Of a stretch of 64,000 nucleotides of DNA, positions 25,229 to 34,379 are shown in pieces. The DNA comes from an uncultured Blautia sp. (GTDB lineage: Bacteria > Bacillota > Clostridia > Lachnospirales > Lachnospiraceae), in assembly GCF_934424005.1 (NCBI RefSeq), contig NZ_CAKRXI010000012.1, positions 6,687-70,686 of the forward strand, given 5' to 3'. Position 1 is the first letter of the stretch; every line of letters begins with the position of its first letter. The translations under genes were made by a program, and so were the position numbers. The notes under the pieces were generated by a model. The model saw only the letters and a list, made by a program, of their open reading frames with translations. It was not told where the DNA came from and did no database searches.

Positions 25229-26302
25229 TTATATATCATTTGACACACTACTCATCCAATCAACTAAATCAACAAATGCATCTTGTAATGTATATTTAGG
25301 TGTCCATCCAATACTTTTTATTTTATTTGTATCCATATTTATTTTTAGGGTAGGCGCATATCCTAATTCACTTATATCTTGTTCTTCTATTTTTACACAT
25401 AACTTTTTGTTTTCAAAAAGATCCACTAACATAAGCGCCATCTCATAAATACTACAATATGTCTCTTCGTTCGAAACATTATATATTTCACATCCATGCT
25501 TATCAGAACTAATAACGTTCAAAATCGCTGATACAGCATCTGTGGTATATAAATAACTCCGCTTTGTTTTACCCTGTGTTTTTAAAGTTATATTACGATT
25601 TTCTACAATACAACGTGCAAACTCTGCAAAAACTCGTCCATCATGATACTCTACCCCTGGACCAAATGTTTGTGTTAACCTCAAAATACATGTATCAATA
25701 CCAAATTCACTTGAATAACTATTACATAAATTTTCAGCTAACATTTTGCTTAGTGGATATGAATTTCTTGTCTCATCTGTTCGACACCTAATTTCTTCAC
25801 TCTCCAAAACCTTTTTTTCATCATTACACACACCATATACTTCCATTGTAGATAAATATACAAATTTATGTGCATGATTCTTTTTAGCTATTTCTAACAT
25901 ATTTTGAGTTCCAAGAATATTGGTCATAATAGTCTCAACAGGCAATTCTACAAAATCCTTACTAGCAGTTTTACTAACAGTATGCACAACATAATCAATT
26001 TTTTCATTAAACGGAGAAATCTTCTTGATATCTTTACACTCTATATACTTGATATTATTCAACTTACCAAATAATAATTCTGCTTTTTTTATATTTCTAA
26101 CCAACAAATACAATTGACAATTAATATCATATTTCTGATTTGCAACTAAAATCGAATTAACTAATGTTGCTCCTATTAAACCGGTTGCTCCTGAGATCAA
26201 AAATCGTTTATTTTTAAAATCATTCCATTGAATACTTTTATCATTCACTAATTTACATATACTTCTGTTATATACTTGATTCTCCAATAACATATATTTC
26301 AC
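25229..26302 (-). CDS. NAD-dependent epimerase/dehydratase (extended SDR)
   Basis: 357 residues. The Rossmann motif SGATGLIGATL occurs near residue 38, the active-site pair is Y-x3-K in SYPLSKMLAENL, and the substrate region LTQTFGPGVEYHDGRVFAEF is typical of extended SDRs. It overlaps the cytidylyltransferase upstream by four bases. An SDR coupled to an IspD-like enzyme suggests production of a CDP-activated polyol or sugar (compare CDP-ribitol pathways), probably used by the LicD protein encoded nearby. Exact substrate unknown. Confidence 0.75.
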   Translation of the reverse strand: MKYMLLENQVYNRSICKLVNDKSIQWNDFKNKRFLISGATGLIGATLVNSILVANQKYDINCQLYLLVRNIKKAELLFGKLNNIKYIECKDIKKISPFNEKIDYVVHTVSKTASKDFVELPVETIMTNILGTQNMLEIAKKNHAHKFVYLSTMEVYGVCNDEKKVLESEEIRCRTDETRNSYPLSKMLAENLCNSYSSEFGIDTCILRLTQTFGPGVEYHDGRVFAEFARCIVENRNITLKTQGKTKRSYLYTTDAVSAILNVISSDKHGCEIYNVSNEETYCSIYEMALMLVDLFENKKLCVKIEEQDISELGYAPTLKINMDTNKIKSIGWTPKYTLQDAFVDLVDWMSSVSNDI

Positions 26303-27021
26303 TCCAACTGTTCATTTTCTTTTGCATCATAGATTGCACGAAACATATAAAAATCATCTGGTGTAGTTATCTTTACATTCTCATAATTCCCATCAACAAC
26401 ATGCATCTTAAGATTTTTACCATAATGTGCCATTAAAGTACATGAGTCAATCTCATTATCAATACCTTTCGAAATAGCTTCCTCATCTGCTTTTAATATA
26501 TCTCTTAAATAAAAGCTTTCTGGAGCCTTTGCTGTTCTTGATTCATCACGTTCTACAACAGATGAAATTATATTTTCATTATTTACTAAAACAACTGATT
26601 CTTTAGTAGGTGCACAGGTTATAGCATTGCCATACCTTTTCACGCATGTAATATTTTCTGAAATTACCTGTGGTGTAATTAAAGGTCTTACTCCATCATG
26701 AATAAGAACAATATTATCATCTATTCCATATAGACTTTCTGCAGCTTTTAAACCATTATATATAGATAATTGCCCTGTTCTTCCACCCGGAACAATTTTC
26801 CCGATTTTATTTAAGCGATATCTATACTGCATTTCTTGCATGTATTCAATCCAACCTTCTACACAGACAACAATAATCCCGTCAATTTCATCATGATTTT
26901 GAAACTTTTCAATGGTATGAACAATAATTGGTTTTCCATGTACCATAAGAAATTGTTTTGGTTTATCCTTCGTATTCATACGAGTTCCTACTCCACCAGC
27001 AAAAATAATAGCTATATTCAT
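26299..27021 (-). CDS. IspD/TarI-family cytidylyltransferase
   Basis: 240 residues from the ATG at 27021, which is preceded by GAGAGGAG at seven bases; an in-frame ATG at 27072 lacks a good site. Nucleotidyltransferase motifs: FAGGVGTRMNTKDKPKQFL, then HDGVRPLI, VERDESRTAKAPE and DSCTLMAHYG. In a capsule cluster with a downstream SDR and a LicD gene, a TarI-like role (CDP-ribitol or similar) is more likely than the isoprenoid enzyme IspD. Confidence 0.8.
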   Translation of the reverse strand: MNIAIIFAGGVGTRMNTKDKPKQFLMVHGKPIIVHTIEKFQNHDEIDGIIVVCVEGWIEYMQEMQYRYRLNKIGKIVPGGRTGQLSIYNGLKAAESLYGIDDNIVLIHDGVRPLITPQVISENITCVKRYGNAITCAPTKESVVLVNNENIISSVVERDESRTAKAPESFYLRDILKADEEAISKGIDNEIDSCTLMAHYGKNLKMHVVDGNYENVKITTPDDFYMFRAIYDAKENEQLE

Positions 27022-27058
27022 CTTACTTCTCCTCTCGTTAACACTTTTACAAATATTT

Positions 27059-27970
27059 TTAAAAGAAGCCAAATAATATTTTCAGAATCAATCCGCCAGT
27101 AGACTCTTTTGAATAAAATCTCAATTTCTGTACATTCGCTATTAATGCACACTTGTTTCTCATTTTATTAGCATTTGCCGCTGCAAATAGAACTCTATCC
27201 TGACATACTATTTCTGGCCAATATTTATAAACCATCTTCGCAAGTAAACTTCTACCATTTCTTTGTTCCTTATTGCGTATTTTCATAATCTTTGATCTAA
27301 TATCATATTTCATTCCATATGCATAAGCTCCAACTACATTATCATCATGTTGACGATATTTAATAAAAGCCCTTTCATCATATATTATGGAATCAAATAG
27401 ACTCGCAACCATCGCAACCCAAACATCATGTATCCTATTTGCCAACAACTCTTTTGAAGGTCGATTTAAATCCAATTGTCTTTTCAAAAATCCATCAAAG
27501 ACCATTGTACAACCAGCTATTTGATTTTGTTCTAATATAGCAATTGGATTTAAATGTATAATTTTATTTTTTTCATATCTCAAACCTAAACTTTTTCCTG
27601 ATTTATCAATTAATTCCTGATTCGAAGCATACAGATGTTTCTTATTTTTTTGAAGAACCTCAATTGCAATCCGTATTTTCTTTTCACTCCAAATATCGTC
27701 TTGATCTGCAAAAGCATAATAATCATATATTTCAGGCACAGAATATAATAATTCCATAAAACTATTTCCTACACCAATATTTTTTCCTTCTGTAAGAAAA
27801 ATATTATTGCTTTTATATTCACAAATAATATTAACGGTTTCATCTGTTGATCCATCATCTCTAATATATATATCGATATTAATTCCTTCTTGCGATAATA
27901 TACTATCTATTTGTTCTTTAATATATTTACTCCCATTATATGTACTAAGTAAAACTGCCACTTTATACAT
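27059..27970 (-). CDS. Family-2 glycosyltransferase (rhamnosyltransferase-like)
   Basis: 303 residues. GT2 signature: VAVLLSTYNGSKYIKEQIDSIL at the N-terminus, IYIRDDGSTDETVNI and YYAFADQDDIWSEKKI with the DxD-like nucleotide-binding acidic cluster. DQDDIW is common in rhamnosyltransferases of Gram-positive polysaccharide loci, which agrees with the rfb genes in the same locus, but donor identity is inferred. It is cytoplasmic or membrane-associated. Confidence 0.82.
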   Translation of the reverse strand: MYKVAVLLSTYNGSKYIKEQIDSILSQEGINIDIYIRDDGSTDETVNIICEYKSNNIFLTEGKNIGVGNSFMELLYSVPEIYDYYAFADQDDIWSEKKIRIAIEVLQKNKKHLYASNQELIDKSGKSLGLRYEKNKIIHLNPIAILEQNQIAGCTMVFDGFLKRQLDLNRPSKELLANRIHDVWVAMVASLFDSIIYDERAFIKYRQHDDNVVGAYAYGMKYDIRSKIMKIRNKEQRNGRSLLAKMVYKYWPEIVCQDRVLFAAANANKMRNKCALIANVQKLRFYSKESTGGLILKILFGFF

Positions 27971-27979
27971 TTGCCGCTC

Positions 27980-28885
27980 CTAACCAATACTTATCTCTGA
28001 AATAAAATGACTCTCTTTATTATTTTCTTTCGGGGGAATCATATAATTCTCCCCATACAATCCCTTCAAGTATTCATCACAATTATTTGGTACATAAAAA
28101 ATATGCTCATTAAATTTAATCGTATTCAATGGAAAAAAAACTCTTTTTTCATATATTTCTCCAAAATAATGTTTTCTTCCAGTTGCACTTGTTACTAAAT
28201 CAGTTATTCTGTTTAATGTAATAACTCTATCTACTCTTTCAAACCATACTTCTGGTTTACGAAAACAAAATATTCTTCCAATAATGTTTCTATAAAATAA
28301 AAACTTTTTTCCATCTTTATCTCTTTTTAAATATTCTTGTAATAATTTATCTGGGTATTTATAATCCATTACACATGATGCAATTAACATTAGCACATTT
28401 GCTCTTATTCCCTTCGCATTTCTCCATATCCTATTAACTGGAACATAATCATACGGAAATATATCAATATAAATACTCTGAGGCTGTAAAGGATTACCTT
28501 CTCCTAAAGTCCTTAACACCGTATTCTTTTTATATATTTGCATAAAACGATTTCCGTTTGGATATTTTGTATTAGGACAACGTAATTCATATTTATCCGA
28601 AAACTCTTTTTCAAATATTTCTTGAAATTTTATATAGTCCTCCCGGCTTAATGCCATATCCATATCATCATCCCATGGAATAAACCCTCCATGTCTTATA
28701 GCACCAAGTAATGAACCACCTACTAGGAATAATTTCAATCCATATTTTCTACATCGCTCATCTAAGTCACATGCCATCTCATATAAGCATTTTTGCAATA
28801 AACTCTTTTCTTCTTCACTAATAAGATGAAAATCCTTATTATTCTTAGCGATTTCATTAAGAATTTTTTTATAATTCAGACTCAC
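27980..28885 (-). CDS. LicD-family phosphotransferase
   Basis: 301 residues. The hallmark LFLVGGSLLGAIRHGGF followed by IPWDDDMDMALSREDY (about residues 50-85) is the LicD/FKRP nucleotidyltransferase-fold active site with metal-binding Asp residues. LicD proteins transfer phosphocholine or polyol phosphates from CDP donors to glycans. The probable start is GTG 28885 behind AGGAGA, overlapping the upstream glycosyltransferase by 17 bases. The CDP donor is plausibly made by the IspD-like/SDR pair of the same operon, because no choline kinase or licC is seen. Confidence 0.88.
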   Translation of the reverse strand: MSLNYKKILNEIAKNNKDFHLISEEEKSLLQKCLYEMACDLDERCRKYGLKLFLVGGSLLGAIRHGGFIPWDDDMDMALSREDYIKFQEIFEKEFSDKYELRCPNTKYPNGNRFMQIYKKNTVLRTLGEGNPLQPQSIYIDIFPYDYVPVNRIWRNAKGIRANVLMLIASCVMDYKYPDKLLQEYLKRDKDGKKFLFYRNIIGRIFCFRKPEVWFERVDRVITLNRITDLVTSATGRKHYFGEIYEKRVFFPLNTIKFNEHIFYVPNNCDEYLKGLYGENYMIPPKENNKESHFISEISIG

Positions 28886-30080
28886 TTAACTTTTCTCCTA
28901 AGATTACTTTTTCAATTTTTACATATGTTTTTTTTCTATTAAATTTTTCTTCAGCACATTTTCTTGCATTCATTCCCATCCGACATCTCAAATCTTTATC
29001 CTCAATTAGCACCTCCATCTTAGTTGCTAAATCAATTGCATCTCCATTTTTACAATTTAATCCCATATAATATTCTTCAATAAGTTTTCTATATTCTTTA
29101 GCTTCTTGCGAGTTTACAACCGGATGCCCACACGCTGCATAATCAGCGTGTTTATTGATTATGCTTGCAGCTGCCCCACCTGTAATTGGATTAACTACAA
29201 TATCACAACTATCAATCAATGCACACATTTCATCATAAGGTACTCGTCCTTTGAAGCAACAATCTACACCTTTTTCTTTAGCATATTTTTCAAATTCTTC
29301 TTTTTTGGGGCCGTCTCCCATTATAATAAACTGTACTCTCTGACTATCTTTCATACTAATAATTTTTAATGCATCTATTACACATTTAATATCATATGAA
29401 GTACCGAGTGTCCCACAATAGCCAATGCGTATGACATTTTTTTGCTGATTAACAATTTTATTCTCTTTTACATTTTCATCATATCTTTCTAAATCTGTTC
29501 CAAGAAATACCGAACAACCCTGTTGAAGTTTTTTGTTAACTTTCATTGCTCTGTCAATATAAGTTTGAGAAACTGCAACAATTTCATCAGCTTTCCTATA
29601 AATTGAATTAGCTATTATTTCGAATGGTTTAAAAATGATATCTTTAATCATAGGAACATCAAAAACCATTTTAAATGCTTCTGGCCATAAGTCCTGAATA
29701 TCAATAATAAATTTAATTTTGTTTTTTTTACAATATCTTGAAATCAGATATGGACCTGTTAAAGATGGAACTGCACAATAAATCACATCTGGCTTTTTTC
29801 TGTTTTTAATATATTTATATAAATTTAATCCGAATATATAATGCGAATAAAACCTTTTTAAGCAAACATTTTTTTTATATCCTGGTTCTTCAATAAATGT
29901 AATTTTAAATGGCCAACTTACCTCCGTTTGATTCCTATGGATTTTTTTCTCATGACAAAATGAACTTGTCACTATTTCAACATTATTTTTTTGATCCAAT
30001 GATTTTGCCAAATACAAAAATCTATCATTATCATTTTCGGAATAAGTGGAACCAAAATGAGAAACAATTAATATATCCAT
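28869..30080 (-). CDS. Family-4 glycosyltransferase
   Basis: 403 residues, GT-B fold. The N-terminal domain contains DILIVSHFGSTYSENDNDRF and IDIQDLWPEAFKMVFD; the C-terminal GT4 domain contains IRIGYCGTLGTSYDIKCVIDAL, FIIMGDGPKKEEFEKYA and the late donor-binding stretch GGAAASIINKHADYAACGHPV. The DLWPE motif is typical of WcaI/WbuB-like transferases that act early on the lipid-linked sugar. Adjacent ATP-grasp gene begins one base upstream, so the genes are tightly coupled. Confidence 0.85.
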   Translation of the reverse strand: MDILIVSHFGSTYSENDNDRFLYLAKSLDQKNNVEIVTSSFCHEKKIHRNQTEVSWPFKITFIEEPGYKKNVCLKRFYSHYIFGLNLYKYIKNRKKPDVIYCAVPSLTGPYLISRYCKKNKIKFIIDIQDLWPEAFKMVFDVPMIKDIIFKPFEIIANSIYRKADEIVAVSQTYIDRAMKVNKKLQQGCSVFLGTDLERYDENVKENKIVNQQKNVIRIGYCGTLGTSYDIKCVIDALKIISMKDSQRVQFIIMGDGPKKEEFEKYAKEKGVDCCFKGRVPYDEMCALIDSCDIVVNPITGGAAASIINKHADYAACGHPVVNSQEAKEYRKLIEEYYMGLNCKNGDAIDLATKMEVLIEDKDLRCRMGMNARKCAEEKFNRKKTYVKIEKVILGEKLSESEL

Positions 30081-31046
30081 TTATTTAACCTCAATTATTT
30101 TCAGATCATTATATTTCATCATTACACAGCCTTCTTCATATTTTCCAATATAACAATTATTCTTTTTATTGCATAAATTATTAATAATCATCCGCATATG
30201 ATTTACGCCGCATTCATATGCATGCGGATATCCTCCTCCGAATCGAGGATTAACTTCGCTTATATAGTACTCACCATTTACATCAAAAATATCAATGTCA
30301 ATTTGTCCTCTATATCCTGCTTCAGAAACAAATTTCTGAATTAATTCAAATAAATTGTCCTCTTTAAATGAAACAGCTTTATCAGTTTCTCCAGCTCGCA
30401 TTAAAATCTTTTTCTTAGTAAAAATTGATACAACCTCTCCGCTAATCATATCAATATAAACATCAGCACCAATTTCTTGACCATCAAGGAATTCCTGAAT
30501 CATAAGATTCTCATCATGTGCAAACAATAATTCAACAGTTTCCTTATCATAAACTTTTGAAATTGCAATACTAGCACTACCTTTAGCTGGTTTCACAAAT
30601 ACTGGATATTTTGCTTTTCCAGCTTCAACATCTGCAAAAAATAACTCTTTATCCATATAAGACTTAGCACATTTATACCCATGAGCTGAAAGCCATTTGT
30701 ACATCTCATATTTGTCAAGGGACAATTCGCATAATTCATAGGAAGATCCAATTACCTTCGTTCCAACAGTTGCAAATCTATCCTTATTCTTAGCTAATAA
30801 CGAAAGCTCTGGATCAATAAGACTTAAAACTCCGTCTATTTTTTCTTTTTCACATATATCAAGAATCACATCAATGTATCCAGGTTCAGTCATTCTAGGC
30901 ACCGTATAATATTTATCTGCTTCATAAATAGATGGTGCAAGCTCACTCATATCTGTGCAAATAACTTTTCCTTTTCCTGCTAAGTTTTTTTTAAAGTATT
31001 GGACAATTTTATTTCTTGTTCCTGAACTTAAAATTAATATATTCAT
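30081..31046 (-). CDS. ATP-grasp amide ligase, carbamoyl-phosphate-synthase-like
   Basis: 321 residues. A pre-ATP-grasp Rossmann part (ILILSSGTRNKIVQYFKK) is followed by ATP-grasp blocks VFVKPAKGSASIAISKVYD, MIQEFLDGQEIGADVYIDM, QIDIDIFDVNGEYYISEVNPRFGGGYPHAYE. ENPRFGGG-type Mg-binding Glu/Asn residues are intact, so the enzyme should be active. Next to a PglC-like phosphosugar transferase and a PglE-like aminotransferase it could acylate an amino sugar, as the ATP-grasp domain of Neisseria PglB2 does with glycerate. That reaction is an inference. Confidence 0.8.
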   Translation of the reverse strand: MNILILSSGTRNKIVQYFKKNLAGKGKVICTDMSELAPSIYEADKYYTVPRMTEPGYIDVILDICEKEKIDGVLSLIDPELSLLAKNKDRFATVGTKVIGSSYELCELSLDKYEMYKWLSAHGYKCAKSYMDKELFFADVEAGKAKYPVFVKPAKGSASIAISKVYDKETVELLFAHDENLMIQEFLDGQEIGADVYIDMISGEVVSIFTKKKILMRAGETDKAVSFKEDNLFELIQKFVSEAGYRGQIDIDIFDVNGEYYISEVNPRFGGGYPHAYECGVNHMRMIINNLCNKKNNCYIGKYEEGCVMMKYNDLKIIEVK

Positions 31047-31050
31047 ATTC

Positions 31051-32247
31051 CTAATCCTCTATCATTGAATTCATTACATACTGCTCTGGCTTCCACGCCT
31101 TTCGTACCAACTGATACTCTCCATTGTTTTCAAGATAAACATCTGGAAAATATTTTATAAATAACGGAGTCAGGCACATCGTATATGCTCCAACCTTGTC
31201 ATAAACAATCTTGTCTCCGATACAAAGAGTAGGCAAATTTTTTCCCTCAAATAATCGATCATGTTCCATACACGTATATCCGCTAATAATTTGTTTCGGA
31301 TGAACTATTCTTTCACTATCAATTATCAGAGAATAAAAATAACTACTCTTTGTCATCAATGGATCTATACTTGTTCTTGTACCATCTGTAACAACAAATC
31401 TATTAAACTCAGTATCTTTTACATCTATTACTGAAGTCACATAACTAATAGGCGCACCAACCACAGCCATACCAGGTTCAATAATGAGTTTAGTTTTTTT
31501 CTTATCAAAGCTCTCGGATAAGATATTTTCCATTATAGAAATATATTCCTCAAACTGAGGCTTTGTAGATAATCCGCCAAAAAAGCCTCCCCCAACATCA
31601 ACGTAATCAAGGTCAAGTCTAAACTCTTCTTTGACTTTGCAGGCAATATTAGCAATCGCTCTGTAGATATCTAAACTTCTTGTTTTTGAACTAGTATGTA
31701 AATGAATTCCGCTTATGTTAACTTTTTTCTCTCTAATTCGCTTTATTGCTTTCCCAAGTTCTCCATTTTCATAACAGAATCCAAATCTGCCACCCTCATT
31801 TGGACATTGCGACTGTCCTGGACACATTTTTTCAATATCAAAATTGATACGAATTCCTATTGATTTTTTTCCTTCTTTTACCTCATCAAGCCAATCTATC
31901 TCTCTTTGAGAATCAACATTTACAATACATTCATTTTGAACGGCCTCTAAAAAACTCTCTTTAGTCTTTATTGGACCATTGTAAATAATTCTATTTTTAG
32001 TTACACCTACAAGCTTTGCCAGTTCATATTCGTCTTCTGACACAGTCTCTGCATAACATCCTAATGAATCAAAATGTTTGATAATCCACGGAAGAGCATT
32101 TGTCTTATATGAGTATCCAATAATATAATTATTCCAATGTTTTTCTAAAGCAGAAGTTAGTTTTTTATAATTATCATCCAGTTCATTTTTATGTATCACA
32201 TAGAATGGCGTCTTAAAATCCATAGCCGTCTCTTTAATTTGTCCCAT
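31051..32247 (-). CDS. Fold-III PLP enzyme, diaminopimelate/ornithine decarboxylase-like
   Basis: 398 residues from ATG 32247, which has GGAGG five bases upstream. Alanine-racemase-like barrel: PLP lysine in GYSYKTNALP (family YAVKAN), HLHTSS, YVDVGGGFFGGL, substrate region IEPGMAVVG, and GYTCMEHDRLF holding the Cys and Asp that complete the dimer active site. The LysA/SpeC-type residues are present, so decarboxylation is plausible. A dedicated decarboxylase in a capsule operon, next to an ATP-grasp ligase, suggests that an amine or modified amino acid becomes part of the glycan; substrate unknown. Confidence 0.8.
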   Translation of the reverse strand: MGQIKETAMDFKTPFYVIHKNELDDNYKKLTSALEKHWNNYIIGYSYKTNALPWIIKHFDSLGCYAETVSEDEYELAKLVGVTKNRIIYNGPIKTKESFLEAVQNECIVNVDSQREIDWLDEVKEGKKSIGIRINFDIEKMCPGQSQCPNEGGRFGFCYENGELGKAIKRIREKKVNISGIHLHTSSKTRSLDIYRAIANIACKVKEEFRLDLDYVDVGGGFFGGLSTKPQFEEYISIMENILSESFDKKKTKLIIEPGMAVVGAPISYVTSVIDVKDTEFNRFVVTDGTRTSIDPLMTKSSYFYSLIIDSERIVHPKQIISGYTCMEHDRLFEGKNLPTLCIGDKIVYDKVGAYTMCLTPLFIKYFPDVYLENNGEYQLVRKAWKPEQYVMNSMIED

Positions 32248-32860
32248 CAAAATCCTCCATTGTATCTGACGTATCTGATGAAATTCCTTCTTGTTTCAAA
32301 AATGCTTTTCCAATCGTCTGAAAAAGGATTTCCAGGTCGCCTAGAAATGTGATTTTCTCTACATATTCACAATCAAGTTCAAATTTATGAGTCCATGAGA
32401 TTGAATTTCTTCCATTTACCTGGGCATATCCTGAAAGTCCTGGTCTTACATCATGTCTATGTTTTTGCTTTTCTGAATAAAGCGGTAAATACTGAACTAA
32501 TAATGGACGCGGACCAATTAAACTCATATCTCCCTTGATAATGTTGAAAGCTTCAGGTATTTCATCCAAACTTGTTTTACGAAGGAATCTTCCATATTTA
32601 TTCAGTCGTACTTCATCCGGAAGAAATTCTCCATTTTTATCTCTTCGATTATCCATCGTACGAAATTTTATTAGTTTAAATATTTTTCCGTTTTTTCCTG
32701 GCCGTTCCTGGGTAAAAAATGGATTTCCTCGCATAAAAACGAACCCCAAAATAATAAGAAGTATATATAACCAACAAAAAACAAGTACTGCAGCAAGTCC
32801 ACATAACAAATCTATTGGCCTTTTAAAATATTTCTCATATGGTCCATATGGTTTGTGCAT
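32234..32860 (-). CDS. Initiating phosphoglycosyl transferase (PglC/WcaJ C-terminal type)
   Basis: About 208 residues from ATG 32860 (GGGAGA eight bases upstream); the earlier in-frame ATG at 32875 lacks a site. One N-terminal re-entrant membrane helix and the monotopic PGT core: KRPIDLLCGL, FFTQERPGKNGKIFKLIKFRTM (Glu of the DE catalytic dyad follows in SLDEIPEAFNIIKGDMSLIGPRPLL), VRPGLSGYAQVNGRN. It starts repeat-unit synthesis by moving a sugar phosphate from a UDP-sugar to undecaprenyl phosphate. Its short length fits PglC, which uses UDP-bacillosamine-type sugars, agreeing with the aminotransferase just upstream. Confidence 0.9.
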   Translation of the reverse strand: MHKPYGPYEKYFKRPIDLLCGLAAVLVFCWLYILLIILGFVFMRGNPFFTQERPGKNGKIFKLIKFRTMDNRRDKNGEFLPDEVRLNKYGRFLRKTSLDEIPEAFNIIKGDMSLIGPRPLLVQYLPLYSEKQKHRHDVRPGLSGYAQVNGRNSISWTHKFELDCEYVEKITFLGDLEILFQTIGKAFLKQEGISSDTSDTMEDFDGTN

Positions 32861-32886
32861 TTTTCTATCTCCCATTACATACTTTC

Positions 32887-34173
32887 TTACTCAAAACAAG
32901 CCTTTATAACTTCAATAATCCTATCCTGCTCCTCTGCCGTCATCTTGTTATCACTCGGCAGGCAAACGCCTCTCTGAAAGATATCTGCGCCAACATCTTC
33001 AATGCCACCTTCTATGTAGGCATTTGTTTTTGCTCTTCCAGAACCAGTTACTGTCACAAACTCGTTCATTCTGTACATTGGCTGCATATGCATCGGTTTC
33101 CAGATTGGCCTTCCTTCTGCATTGATACTGGTAATTGCTTCCAGAATCTCTGTCGGACAGCTCTTTCCTTTTTCCGGAATATAGATTGCTTCTGTACCAC
33201 TACGTACCTGTTTACACATTGCATCCTTATCAATGATCAACGCACTGAGCCAGTAATTTGGTACACATCTTTCTTCATCAAATGGATTCATCTGAATCGG
33301 AAGATCTTTCAGACCTTCTTTGTATCTCTCATATACAACTTTTTTCTGTGCAATATGCTCTTCCAGATAGTCATACTGACCACGGATAACACCAGCAATC
33401 ACATTAGACATTCTATAGTTGTAACCAACCTCTTCGTGCTGGTACCATGCGGCAGCTTCTCTTGCCTGAGTTGACCATTTTCTGGCTTTGTTTGCCACTT
33501 CCAAGTCATTTGTCAGCAGACATCCACCTGAACTACCTGTGATGATCTTATTTCCGTTATAAGATACTGCTGAATAGTCTCCATAGGATCCACACTGTTT
33601 TCCATCCCACGTTGCTCCCATAGCTTCTGCTGCATCCTCAATAAGAAGAGCGCCATGTTTTTCGCAGATTTCTTTGATTTTCTTGATATCTCCGGAAAAG
33701 CCGTAAAGTTCAGCAGAAACGACCAGTTTTACATCCGGATACATCTCAAAAGCTTTTTCCAGTGCCACCGGATCCATGTTCCAGGAAGCTCTTTCCGTAT
33801 CAATAAAAACTGGAATTCCACCTTCATAAACAACAGGATTCAGTGTTGCATCAAAAGTCATATCGCTGCAGAAAACTCTTTTTCCTTCTACTGCACCATG
33901 ACCAATCTCTGGTTTTCCGTAAAGCTGTTCTCCGGCAAACTTAACGCAGAGATGAAGGGCTGCCGTACAGCAGGATAAAGCTACTGCATATTTCACACCG
34001 GCTTTTTCTGCTGCAATTTTCTCAACTGCATTAATGTTGGCACCTACTGTAGACATCCAGTTTGTGTCATAAGCTTCTTTTACATATTCCATTTCTGCAC
34101 CATCATGCATAGTTGGGGATGCGAGCCACACTTTTTTCTCAAATGGTTTAAAGTCATTTTTTCTACTAAACAT
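32887..34173 (-). CDS. DegT/DnrJ/EryC1 sugar aminotransferase (PglE-like)
   Basis: 428 residues, PLP-dependent fold type I. The internal aldimine Lys lies in AVSYNGNKIITGSSGGCLLT; the cofactor Asp is in LLIEDAAEAMGA; MSNVIAGVIRGQ is the standard C-terminal helix. DegT enzymes transaminate 4-keto (or 3-keto) nucleotide sugars. First gene of the capsule operon. The expected UDP-GlcNAc 4,6-dehydratase (PglF) and acetyltransferase (PglD) are not seen in the window, so the keto-sugar must come from elsewhere. Confidence 0.88.
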   Translation of the reverse strand: MFSRKNDFKPFEKKVWLASPTMHDGAEMEYVKEAYDTNWMSTVGANINAVEKIAAEKAGVKYAVALSCCTAALHLCVKFAGEQLYGKPEIGHGAVEGKRVFCSDMTFDATLNPVVYEGGIPVFIDTERASWNMDPVALEKAFEMYPDVKLVVSAELYGFSGDIKKIKEICEKHGALLIEDAAEAMGATWDGKQCGSYGDYSAVSYNGNKIITGSSGGCLLTNDLEVANKARKWSTQAREAAAWYQHEEVGYNYRMSNVIAGVIRGQYDYLEEHIAQKKVVYERYKEGLKDLPIQMNPFDEERCVPNYWLSALIIDKDAMCKQVRSGTEAIYIPEKGKSCPTEILEAITSINAEGRPIWKPMHMQPMYRMNEFVTVTGSGRAKTNAYIEGGIEDVGADIFQRGVCLPSDNKMTAEEQDRIIEVIKACFE

Positions 34174-34213
34174 CTCTTTCAGTCCTTTTTTATTTATCTT
34201 CTCTACACACTAA

Positions 34214-34246
34214 TAGCCCGCTTCACTCTCTGAGTTCAGCAGGCTA
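34214..34246 (-). promoter_or_regulatory. Leader hairpin in front of the capsule operon
   Basis: TAGCC-GCT-TCA and TGA-AGC-GGCTA arms form an interrupted stem within the untranslated leader, 41 bases before the first capsule gene. No T-run follows, so it is not an intrinsic terminator. It could be a processing site or antiterminator element. The rest of 34247-34379 is AT-rich without a confident promoter. Confidence 0.4.
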
Positions 34247-34379
34247 ATGCAAATTTATCTTCTTTTCTGTTCTGTATTTTTCTTTTTCATTTTCATCTTC
34301 CATTCAGAACCCAAACCAGCTTTTCTTTATCACGCAGTTCGGTCAAAAATAAATCTGTATCAAATGTTCTCTTTCTTAC

